Assembly: GCF_020360975.1 (NCBI RefSeq)
Contig: NW_025408683.1
Span: 1,426,001 to 1,490,000, forward strand
Reading direction: 5' to 3'
DNA length: 64,000 nt
From: Hirsutella rhossiliensis
Lineage: Eukaryota; Ascomycota; Sordariomycetes; Hypocreales; Ophiocordycipitaceae
Positions 11,501-20,641 of the stretch are shown one piece after another. The translations under genes were made by a program, and so were the position numbers. The notes beneath the pieces were generated by a model, which made no database searches, was not told where the DNA came from, and was given only the letters and a program-made list of their open reading frames with translations. Numbering within the stretch: position 1 is the first letter of the stretch; each line of letters opens with the position of its first letter.

Positions 11501-13530
11501 GCTTATATAAAGCTAGGGGGCCCGGGTAACTAAGTCGTGCGTGCTAAAGAATGCCGTCTCCTTAGGCTACCGGAAGAGGGTCCTTTATAGTAGACCTATT
11601 CCTCCTAGTAGGGAAAGCTAACTTCTTAAGAGGTTCCTTCCTAAAAATAGGTCGGAATTCGAGAATAAATTAACCGAATTTCTCCTCGATAAGCCCGATA
11701 GTCTAATTCTTCTAGACTAGCCTCGAAGGCTTAGACGTCGTATCTTAGAAGATTCCTTCCTCTCGAAGAAGGCGGAAGGAAATCAAGCTCGTTAAAAATC
11801 GAGGGCAAAAAGCTACCCTTTTTCTTTAAAGAATTCGCATAGATCCGTTAGGTAATTTTATCGTGAAATTTACCCTTCCGTATCCCTCTATCTATATAGT
11901 TATTTCCCCGGCAATAAGATATTCCCTTTATGCCTTCTTAAAGGACCGGAATCGTAAGAGTATATTATAGATATCGAGGGAAGCACTAAAGTTAAGGATA
12001 GCTGATTTTCGTAGGGGATAGTTAGAGGGTCCTAACGGTTAGTCTTGCTAATCTATAGGGAAGACGAATGCCGGATTTACTATACTAACGATTTTTCCTC
12101 GAATTTACGGCTCGAATAAGGGCAGCGGCGTTAGTTGCTATTTCTTAGTAACCTAAATCTCGTCTATCTTCTTCTATAACGAGGGGTCCTCCTTAAGAGA
12201 CTATTATATTATTTCTTATAGCCTCTTTAAAGGGTTAAATCCTTTAGGTCGGTTTTCCTCGAAGACCTACTAGTATTATAATAATCGATAGCCTAGGGAT
12301 CTATAGGCTAGGCAGCCGTTTCGCCTAGTCTTTCGTTTCTTCGAGGAATCCTCGTCCTAATCCGGAAGGTCTGCTTAAAAACCCCCCCTTTTTACCCCTT
12401 ATTATTGATTTTAATAAAGAGGTTCGATTTCGACTAGTTCCCTGATTTTTCGACTAACGGACTAAAAGGTCTATTAGGGGACTAGTCGGGCCGGTCTAAT
12501 AGACGGGGCCGGGGCCGGGCCCGGAGCAAGATACGAAGCCAGGGCTAGGACCGGGGCAGCCGTTAAAGACGGTGTTAAGGCTCTCGAGGGAGGTAGAGCC
12601 GGAGGGGCAACAGCCGTAGTAGCAGCAGCGGGAACCGCAGTAATAGGGGCTGCAGCAGCTGCAGGGGCAGCAGGTCGAGCCGTCTAGGTCGAGTGCTAGC
12701 CACGAAGGAATAAGACTGCTTATTATTACACTCTAGCAGCCTTTTTGTCTAGTTCCCGGCTAGCTTCTCGAAAGATAGTCGAGTAACCGTTACTAATAGG
12801 CTTTATTAGTAGAGATATATCCCGTAGCTACTAGCCGGAAAGAGCTTCTATAAGGAAGTATTAGTTAGCTTCCTCGAGGATCTCTTCCTACTTAGCTAGC
12901 TACGAAGAAGCTAGTAGGTTCCTAGTAGAAAAGGCTCCTAGGTATACTATATAGGTCTTCCTAATACGGTTAGTTATATACCCTCTCGAGGGAGCTATCG
13001 AGGTCTCGAGCTTTAAAAGCTACTGCCTAGGAGTCTCTTCTTCTCGAAGAGAGATTAGCTTTACGGCACTAATAGATTCCGTTATCGTTATACGAGGAGC
13101 CGTTAGTAGCTTCGTTTCGTAGAGGTATTCCTTCCGGTAACTCTCGTAGTCGCCGAAGGCAGTAGAAAAAGCTCTCTATTATATAGAGGTTAGCTTAGAG
13201 AAGAGGGTAGCTCCCTCTATAAAGTCCGTCGCCCTAGGACGAAGAGGGGGCTCGAGAGGGTCCTGCTTATTAGAGAAGACTAAATTATAGATAGTTCTAT
13301 CTATACGAGCCCGTAGCTCCTTTACCTATTTATCTTAATCTTAGGGCTCTATAAGAATCGTCCTACGGACCGTAGGGACGGCAAAGGAGTCGGTTTTCGT
13401 TATTATTGCGGAAGAAGGGGGATAGAAAAGTCGGGTATAAACCGGCTTTTTTAATAAGAGGGGTAAAAGGAAGCTACGAGGGATATAAGAAAGGTGCCTT
13501 TTATAGTAGCCGGAAGGTATAGGAATTCTA
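11500..13530 (-). pseudogene. Copia C gag and protease region (decayed)
   Basis: By order on the minus strand, gag and the aspartic protease should lie between the primer-binding site and integrase. I see no clear zinc knuckle or DTG/DSG box here, so subdomains are not assigned. About 12590-12690 on the minus strand reads as an alanine/proline-rich segment, and the DNA there keeps GCAGCAGC-type repeats that RIP has left intact. Copy 1 holds the same region at 1950-3960, with more stops. Confidence 0.65.
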
Positions 13531-13532
13531 TT

Positions 13533-13549
13533 CCTCCTAGGCTTATAAC
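13533..13549 (-). other. Primer-binding site of copia C (half-tRNA-iMet type)
   Basis: The plus strand CTAGGCTTATAAC ends exactly at the LTR boundary (13549/13550). It equals the initiator tRNA-Met anticodon-arm sequence CTGGGCTCATAAC after one TG to TA and one CA to TA change. The match ends at C39 of the tRNA, where a half-tRNA primer would end. Confidence 0.65.
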
Positions 13550-14041
13550 TCTCGCGAAGAGAGATATAAGAAGTGCATAAAAATACACGAAGGTAAAATT
13601 AAAAGTAAGGGGTCGGATAGGCAGGGCAGAGGGATTTAATTCTTATAGGAATAGCAATAAAGGTAGGGGAGTAATTATTATATTTCCTTAATTATCCTTC
13701 TTTCCTCTATCTAACGCCCCTCTTTATACCCGTCTAGCATCTTAATTAATAAAGAAGATCCTGCTTAAAGAAGCTACTAATGTCCCTTTAACTACCGAGC
13801 CTTTTACTGGTTTTTTCCCCTCCTTTTTAGCCGTTGCCGGCACATCCGTCTTATCTCTCGCTACCTCTATAGGAAGCTATCGCTACTTTTGCTTCCCCTT
13901 ATGCTCCTACCCTCCTCTCTATACCTCTTTTTAGCTCCTTCTTTAAAACCTGTTTTTTATACTAGGTGTTTTTAGCTTCCTTAGTCCCTCGTACTAAGGG
14001 ATATCTCTAAGAACTACGAAATTAGGCCACGCTTCGCGATA
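13550..14041 (-). repeat. Copia C 5' LTR
   Basis: It is 492 bp, the same length as the partner LTR at 7691-8182 and almost the same sequence. It ends GCTTCGCGATA, with the terminal CA converted to TA. The duplication ATTTC follows at 14042-14046, and the gypsy W integrase resumes immediately. Confidence 0.9.
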
Positions 14042-14046
14042 ATTTC

Positions 14047-14700
14047 TATAACTAAGCTATTATAAGCTAGTTATACTATTAATAGCTATTTAACTTAATT
14101 ATTTTATTTATAGCTAATATAGTATTATAAATATTATTTAAGCGTTTAGTTAAGTCGTTCTATTTATCTATCTATTTATAAGTAATAAGCTATACTAAGC
14201 TTATATTTCGTACCTAATTATACTATAAGAGCTTACTAAAACTTAGCTATAAATATACTTCCTTTATTAGAGATAATCCTATTTAGTAGTTTATAATTAC
14301 TAATAATTATTTATAGGAATATATATACTAGGTCTTTTATATTACTTACTTCTTTATATAGTAAAAAGTATCTATACTTTATTAATCTATTAGTAATAAT
14401 AAATATACTATTATACTTAACGTTAGTTATAGGTTCTTTTAATAGTAATAGCTTTATAATATAGTCGAAAGCTATTAAATCCTATAGTTTTTCTAGTACT
14501 AGTAGCGGTTATAATTCTCTATATAGTTTATATTATTTATACTATACTTATGCTTTTTTATATTTATAAACTCTATAGTTTAGGTATATATATTTATTAT
14601 AATCTTCTTTATTATATTTAATTCGTTATATAAGTCTTTAAAAGATTAATAGTTTAGATACCTTAAAGCGAGTAGCGTTATACTATTTCTTTATTTTAGT
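14047..14700 (-). pseudogene. Gypsy W integrase core (decayed)
   Basis: The minus strand from about 14700 down reads as gypsy integrase. A zinc-binding segment with clustered Cys-derived positions lies near 14600. It is followed by the second catalytic Asp region, seen as IISNKGSIFIAKF (SDRGS in active relatives), and then a KLSIAYYLQIDGQ-like box corresponding to STAYHPQTDGQTER. The SD to SN change fits TG to TA on the coding strand. The gene is interrupted at 14041 by copia C and continues at 7690. Confidence 0.85.
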
Positions 14701-15700
14701 GTATTTATAGATTTTATATATCTCTAAAAGATATCTTATTAATAAACCGTAATTATTACGGTATTTAAGTAGCGTGCTATAATTAGGTTCTAATAATATA
14801 ACTTAGTCGTTTAGGTAGCGTTAATCGATTTTCTAGTAGTTTAGTTTTATACTTAAGTAGGGTTTCGAAAGTACTTATCCTTTAAACTTAACCAGGAAGG
14901 TATTATATTATACCTTTATCTAAAAGTATATTATATAATCTAAGTAAACGTATAATATCTATAAAATATACTTATAGTACTTATAAGTAAGTAGTATTTA
15001 TAGATTATCTTTAAATTATCTTTATAGTTATTATTCTTATTATAAAACTATAAAGGTATTAACTATAGCGATAGCTATAGTATAGTCTCCTTTATATAGT
15101 ACTAGTTAATATCGAATTAATATAGCTTATTAGTTATCTATAAGAATTTAAGGTATTTATTAGGTTCTAATTTTAAGTATTTCTTTAAATTCTTTAAAGT
15201 ATAAAGTATATTCTCTAATTATAGTATTTTCCCTTAATAGTAAGGGTAGTAGTATAAGTTCGTTCTTATCTTCCGTTTCTCTAAGTATTTCTTATTCTTT
15301 AAAGCTTATATCGTTAATACTTTATTATTCCTCCTTAGATTATTATTAAAGTTTTATAAGTATAAGGGCTATATCTATATCTTCTTTATTATATTATTTA
15401 TAGACTGCCTATTACTAGTATCGATTTTTATTTTATATATCTTCCTAGAATCGTTTACTATTCTTCTTAATATAGTCTTAAGAGACTCTTTTAAGATAAG
15501 GGTATTTTAGTTCTATAAATTTAACTTATTTCTATATTTTAGGATCCCTTTATTATATTATTATAAGGGTCTTCTTTAATAGCTTTAAGAACTATCTAGT
15601 ACTATTCTTATTACTTAAGTATACTATATAATCGTTATTATAGTATATAGTCTAACTAAGGAGTTTATACTTTAGTTCTTATTTATTAGTAGCGTTTAGG
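14700..15700 (-). pseudogene. Gypsy W protease/RT interval, apparently collapsed
   Basis: About 1 kb lies between the zinc knuckle and integrase, where protease, RT and RNase H normally need over 2 kb. Minus-strand frames give scattered hydrophobic and Lys/Asn-rich stretches, but no DTG, YxDD or RNase H box. I infer an internal deletion, or that W was a non-autonomous derivative before RIP. Confidence 0.5.
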
Positions 15701-16650
15701 TATTTCTTACCTTTTAAGGCTAGTACTTAGTAGGTTTTCTTTTCCTTATAAAGTTATCTATATTCCTTAAAGTAATATCTAAGTTTCCTATAGTTAAAAT
15801 ACTTTCCTTTACTTTTCTATATTATATTTAGATCTATCTTACTTAGGTTAGTTATATAAGTATAGGTAATAGGAGTTTCGCGCTTCTTTTTATAGTTAGC
15901 GCGTTAGTTAAAGTTATTCCTATAAGAAGGGTTTTAGTTTCCTCTTCCTTATTTCTTTTCTTAGCGTCGCGTATACTATCTATCGTCGATTTATACTACT
16001 ATAATAATATAGTCTAAGAGGTTATTAAGTCGATTTTCCTTATAAAGCTTGTCCTTAACTTCCTTTTTAAGCCTATTATAAAATTATAATATAAGAGGTT
16101 TATTATCCTAATTAAGCTTTAAGGTAACTTATCGGAACTTTATAGTATAATCCGATACTAAGATCCTTTATTAAAGTTCTTAAAGTTTCTATTTAGCTTT
16201 TTATTCTTTATTAGTTATTCCGAATACCTTTATAATAGCTTCTTTAAATCCTTAAAAACTAGTAAAGACTTTGTCTATCTTATTATCTCGTTACGCTAGT
16301 TAGTTATCGAGAAAATCCCTTATAATAGGTCTAAACTAAGCGAGTACCGTTCTAGATAAATAATTTCCTATATAGAGTACCTTTTCGACTAGGTCTAAGA
16401 GTTTTATAGGGTAAAACTAGTAGTAGGCCTTAAGTTAGGTAAGAAAGTCTTTAAGCGTACTATAAGTACTATTAAATAGTCCTAGCTATTTTAGTTTAAC
16501 TACTTTTTTAAGGTCCTTAACTTATCTATTACCTCCTTTATTCCTAAGTAACTATACTTTATATCGAAGGGTAATAATCTCGCGTATTATATCCTAAGGC
16601 GATATAATAGCTCTAAAGTTAGTTAATCTAGTTTACTATATAGGAATATT
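15700..16650 (-). pseudogene. Gypsy W gag with CCHC zinc knuckle (decayed)
   Basis: The minus strand at about 15960-16120 reads PLILYFYNRLKKEVKDKLY, a typical retrotransposon gag core (a short acidic-aromatic run, then a helix ending KDxL). At about 15740-15790 it reads YFNYRKLRYYFKEY, the RIP-altered form of the knuckle CFNCGKLGHYFKEC. Gag beside the 16709 LTR fixes that LTR as the 5' one. Confidence 0.8.
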
Positions 16651-16708
16651 AATAGTTACGATATTACTTAGAATAACGCGGTATTATACTAAATAAGAGC
16701 TTTTAATA

Positions 16709-17158
16709 TATAACGACTAGTATTATTCCTAAGGGATAAACCTATTAAGGGGTTTATATTAATAGATATAATAAGGCGTAGTTTAAGTAATAAAAAGTAT
16801 ATTACGTTAGTAATAAGTTAGAGGTTATAAACTATAAACTATAACTAAGTAATTAAAATTAAAGATAGAATTATAATAAAGATCTATATTAAAAGCTAGA
16901 AAGCTATCTATCTAAAGAGGTAAAAGTAGGTAGCTATATATACCTATAAAGACTATCCTTAGATTATAGGCCTAGCTATAATCCTTAACGTTAGATTATA
17001 TAGAGCATAGTAATCTTATTAATCTTAGATTACTTAGATCTTTATAATCCCCTCGATCTTATATCTATTAAATAGTTATGCTAAATATTTATCTATTAGA
17101 CTATATTACGTGCTTAATATAGTCGACCGTTAGCGGCTTAGTAGCTATAGTCGTAATA
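16709..17158 (-). repeat. Gypsy W 5' LTR
   Basis: It is the 450-bp partner of 5868-6316. The 5-bp duplication ATAGC at 17159-17163 equals that at 5863-5867, and the copia B body continues immediately after it. Confidence 0.87.
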
Positions 17159-17163
17159 ATAGC

Positions 17164-17449
17164 TAATAAGGTTAGAATTTATAGTTATAAAGATATTAGT
17201 AGCTAGCTAAGGAAAATCGGTTCTTTTAATACTTTTAAAAACGCTAGTAGCTTTACCTTTATACTTAAAGTAGTAATAGTAGATTAGTTTAAAGCTCTTT
17301 AAGTAATAGTTCCTTTAAAAAGGGATATAATATACCTTTATTAGCTCTTTCTATTTAAGGAATTATCTATAAAGGATAAATCGCTTAAATAAAGGAATAT
17401 TTCGGTAGCTATTTTCTCCCTTTCTTACCCTCTTAAGTATAGACTATAT
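17164..17449 (-). mobile_element. Copia copy B, piece 2 (RNase H region)
   Basis: It continues 5257-5867 and matches 8806-9075 of copy C, including the RNase H motif region. It ends at the 13-bp sequence GTATAGACTATAT (17437-17449). That sequence is duplicated at 18216-18228 after the SINE-like insertion. Confidence 0.85.
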
Positions 17450-18215
17450 TATTAAGATTATACTAGTAACCTATTTAGAGGTATCTAAAACTTCGACGTT
17501 AAATAAGAGGGAAAAACTAAAGTGCTTAAAGGAAAACCCTCCCCTCTTTTATAGCTAGTCCGCCCTTATACTAGGTCGCGGTTATAATATATAGGAATCT
17601 TACGCTAGCTATCTTAGGTATCGTTATAGTTAGTCGGAATCGTATTAGCCCTACTATAAAGTAACCTTAGAAAGTAACTCCTTTATATACGTAGGGTATA
17701 TAGCGTTAATTAGTAGTACGAGCGTTTTTAATTAATAGTTAATAGTTAATTATATAATTATCTCTTACCTTATCTTATAATAATATCTTCCTAAGCTTTA
17801 CCTTATTTTTCCGCTATAAGGTTTAGTAGGCTATTTTTTATTAATGCCGGCCTTTAGCTAGGCCGGTAGTTAGGTTATTGCATTAGCTTCGCGCTATACT
17901 TATTAAGTTATTAGTATCGGCCCTAGGTTTTTATTTTCCTGGTTAAGGGGCCCGGACTAGGGCTAAGGGGAGGTCCTAACGAATTTATTGCTAGGTCTAA
18001 GTAGGCGACGTCTAGGCTAGCCTACTTATAGTAGGGCTAGACTACTAGTACATTTATAAGCGCTTTTAAAAGCGCTAATTAGCTAATTAATAAGTAGGTT
18101 AGCGTAGTTTATTAGTCTAACTAAAAATTAATTATGCCCTTAGCTAGATTTAAACTAACTCTAGCGTTATAGCTAGTAGGCTTCCTAGGTATATAACTAC
18201 TATACTATAAGGGTA
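17450..18215 (-). mobile_element. tRNA-headed SINE-like retroposon, copy 1
   Basis: This 766-bp insertion is flanked by an exact 13-bp duplication (17437-17449 and 18216-18228), typical of LINE-driven retroposition. Read on the minus strand, its first 81 bases look tRNA-derived. They show a 7-bp acceptor stem TACCCTT with AAGGGCA, box A TAGTATAGTAG and a box-B-like TAGTTTAAATC (GGTTTGAATC before RIP). The 3' end is an AT-rich repeat CTTAATAATA just before the duplication. The body of about 685 bp has no coding motif I recognise and includes GC-rich blocks such as GGGGCCCGGAC. A second copy lies at 59460-60793. Confidence 0.8.
18135..18215 (-). promoter_or_regulatory. tRNA-like head of the SINE copy (internal Pol III promoter, decayed)
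   Basis: On the minus strand the first and last 7 bases pair perfectly apart from one RIP-type change. Box A fits the consensus TRGYNNARNNG exactly. The box-B arm can pair once TG and CA are restored at three positions. It is 81 bases long, a little longer than most tRNAs, and the anticodon arm is not clear, so the parent tRNA is not identified. Confidence 0.6.
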
Positions 18216-18228
18216 GTATAGACTATAT

Positions 18229-18721
18229 AATCTTATTAATTAAGGATAAAGGATAGCTTAGTCTACTACTTCTTAGTACTTAAGGCTAGGATTTTAGTTA
18301 TACCTAGCTAGCTAGGAGACTATAAAAGAGATATCTAGTTTAGTAGAAATAGCTAAAAGAAGTAAGGAGCCTACCTTTTATTAATATTAGTATTTTTCTT
18401 ACTCCTTAGCTTAAAAGGATAGATTAAGTAAAAGCTCTTTATTTAATATAAGTATAAAAGGAAGCTTTTTATTAAGGGAATTAAGGAGGAATTTATAAGT
18501 AACCTTATTAGTATAGGCGTCCTAAGTAAGCTAAATATTCTATTAGGACCTATTTTAAAGGATTTATATCCCTAGGAACTACTTTAGCTCCCTTAGCTTA
18601 GTTATCTTATACCTTTATTATAGGCCTTTTATAGCCTCCCTAGCTATTACTTTTTCTTTTTTTAAGTAAGCTTATATAATATTATTAATATAAAGAAAAA
18701 CTATAAATTTTCCCTTTTATA
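18229..18721 (-). mobile_element. Copia copy B, piece 3 (reverse transcriptase)
   Basis: It matches 9076-9575 of copy C. The RT catalytic box at about 18685-18700 reads YINN on the minus strand instead of YVDD. Homology stops after TATATTATA at 18721, where unrelated sequence begins. The remainder of B is not found directly after it. Confidence 0.82.
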
Positions 18722-19200
18722 TTATATATATTTCTTATTATAAGGTAAGTAAAGAGTTATACTATAAGTACCTTTTATTATATTATAATAATAAGCTATA
18801 TAGGATCTAACTATATACTACGCTTACTACTACTAAATATATATTTATATATATAGCCTACCTTACCTTATAACGCTATCGGCTAAGGTCTAAGGTAATA
18901 CCTAGACTTATTTTAAGGGTAAATACCCTTATATAAGGTCCCTACCCCTTTCTCTATAAGCGGTCCCTTATAATATTAATCTTATACCTTAGCGCGTAGC
19001 TAAAAGGTAAATAACTTACTAGCGCGCCCTTATTACTCTTTCTTTTTAACTATACTATTATTATTAATATTAATAATAGTAGCCGTAACTATAACTATAA
19101 GTCTCCTAGCGCTTAGCTATATACTACCGCCTATATATAAGCTAACCTATACCCTTACTAGTTATTTAAATAATTTAATATATCTTCCCTTACCTTATTT
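18722..19200. other. Unassigned AT-rich stretch at the left end of gypsy Y
   Basis: It contains no gene. It is probably the 3' untranslated region or LTR of element Y, because it lies between the copia B break and Y coding remains. A partner LTR is not visible, since Y is truncated at 24888. An imperfect inverted repeat is present: ATAAGGTAAG at about 18736 and CTTACCTTAT at about 18862. Confidence 0.4.
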
Positions 19201-19390
19201 TACTTCTATACTAAGATCGATAACTTTATCGATCGCGCCCTCGCCTCGCCCGCTACCCTACCTACTGCCCCCGCCGCCCTAGTCGCGCTTACCGCCGCTC
19301 TACGCTACCCGCTACCTAGCTTCTTAGCTATTAACTTTACTACTTACGCCGCCGCCGCCCCTACTACGCTCTCTACTACCTACCGCCGCG

Positions 19391-19439
<49 letters not shown>

Positions 19440-20140
19440 GCGTAGGTCCTCGCTACCTTTCTTTATAAGCCCCTCCGCCCTTATTCTTATAAATATTACT
19501 AACTCCTTATATTAATATAAGCGTACTATAGCTTAGGGCGCTACCTAAGGTTCCTCCTATATATAGTATACCTTATAGTCTCTCTCTTCCGCTAACTAAG
19601 CTAGCTGCCCTTAAGGTAGCTACTTCTTATACGCTTAGGCTAGCCGCGCTTATAAGGTTACGCCGCCTATCCTTACTTATACTACCGCGGCTTAGAGCGC
19701 TATAGAGCTAGGTAAGGATTAAAATAAGGCTAAGCGCGCTTTAACCGCTACCACCGCTACCTACTATAATTTATAGTTCCTTAAGCGCGCCGCCCTTATA
19801 CCTAAGTATATAAGCTCTTTTTCTTATACTCCCTATAGCGCTAACTCTCTCTCTCTTAAGGGCACTATCGCCGCCGCCTTAGCCGCCCTTACTACCTTTA
19901 CCGCCGCCGCCTCTACTACTACTTATACCGCTACCGCTGCCGCTATCCTTAATACCGCCGCTATCGCTACTTAGCTAGGTAGCCTAGAAGGCCGGATCCG
20001 CGCCCTTAAGGCCGGGGCCGCGCCTTATACTAAGGAGGAGGATAAGAAGGAGGATAAGGAGGAGGATAAGGATAACTATTTAATAGTTAAGACCCTATTA
20101 AAGAAGAAAGCCTACTAAGCTTAGTCTATATACTTTTAAG
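19200..20140. other. GC-richer low-complexity stretch, possibly coding end or gag-like region
   Basis: Blocks such as GCCGCCGCC and CCCGCTACC make this the most GC-rich part of the window. On the plus strand it reads alanine/threonine-rich, followed by a Lys/Glu/Asp run near 20030-20090 (KEEDKKEDKEEDKD). On the minus strand the same DNA reads serine/alanine-rich. A low-complexity gag segment on the plus strand and a 3' extension of element Y on the minus strand are both possible, and I cannot decide. An (AAT)n tract interrupts it. Confidence 0.4.
19391..19439. repeat. (AAT)n microsatellite, about 16 units
   Basis: It is an uninterrupted trinucleotide run following ACCGCCGCG. It is likely to vary in length between strains and could be a residual retroposon tail, since the SINE-like copies also end in AAT repeats. 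Confidence 0.95.
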
Positions 20141-20149
20141 GGCGCTTAT

Positions 20150-20599
20150 AAGGGCTAATATAATTTATTTATACTACTACTAACCTAAGTACGCCCTACC
20201 TATTATCTATAGTCGCGGTATTTATAATATATACTTATAGCTTATACTAGCGTAGCGACCACCGTAGGCTTAATACCCCGCTACTTTCTTAGGGGCAGGG
20301 CGTAGTTTCCCTTATATCTTAAGGTACTAGCTACTTTACCGCTAAAGGGGTAGCTTCTCTTACTAAGCCGTCGTTCTCCTTTACTAGCCTATAAAGGGCC
20401 TTAAACTTATTTAGAGCTACTACGCCCTTAAACTTAAAAGCTAGCTCCTATATTAAGTCTTAGTAGCCGCGCTACTTAATAAGGACTTTACGCCTCCTAC
20501 CGCGGCCTATATTCTTTTAACGGGCTACTTATAACTCCTTTATCGAAAACTCTTCCTCCCCCTTAACGAGGATAGCGGTAAGTTAAGGATCTACTAAGT
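20150..20599 (-). pseudogene. Gypsy Y chromodomain and C-terminal tail (decayed)
   Basis: The minus strand at about 20430-20570 reads GEEEFSIKEL, an RRRKVLIK segment and a GY/AFKFKG-like tail. This fits the chromodomain pattern (E..EVE.IL....RRKVLVKWRGY...TWEP) with Trp codons lost to stops. It is separated from its integrase by the Fot1-like insertion at 20602. Confidence 0.65.
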
Positions 20600-20641
20600 T
20601 AGCTTACCTACTTAGGGGCATACCTACTTAAGGGCACGTCT
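20600..20641 (+). repeat. Fot1-like left terminal inverted repeat
   Basis: All 42 bases match the reverse complement of 22405-22446. The identity includes CA dinucleotides that RIP has spared at both ends. It is internally a direct repeat of a 16-base unit, a possible transposase-binding iteration. Confidence 0.92.

Larger units (their letters stand above)
7691..14041 (-). mobile_element. Ty1/copia retrotransposon, copy C (structurally complete, 6351 bp, RIP-damaged)
   Basis: Both LTRs are 492 bp, and the exact 5-bp duplication ATTTC flanks them at 7686-7690 and 14042-14046. On the minus strand the order is 5' LTR, primer-binding site, gag, integrase, RT, RNase H, polypurine tract and 3' LTR. 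Integrase before RT is the copia order. It retains many CA and TG bases compared with copy B, so it is younger or less exposed to RIP. Stops still interrupt all frames, so it is not autonomous now. It sits inside the integrase gene of gypsy W. Confidence 0.93.
5868..17158 (-). mobile_element. Ty3/gypsy chromovirus remnant W, host of nested copia C
   Basis: Two 450-bp LTRs (5868-6316 and 16709-17158) start TATAACGAC and end GTCGTAATA, RIP-altered forms of TGTAACGAC and GTCGTAACA ends. The flanking 5-bp duplication ATAGC is exact on both sides. On the minus strand the remaining body runs gag, CCHC zinc knuckle, integrase with zinc-binding motif, then (left of the nested copia) integrase C-terminus and chromodomain. 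Without the nested element it is about 4.9 kb, short for a gypsy element. Only about 1.1 kb separates the zinc knuckle from integrase, and I found no RT active-site motif there, so RT/RNase H seems largely deleted. Confidence 0.87.
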
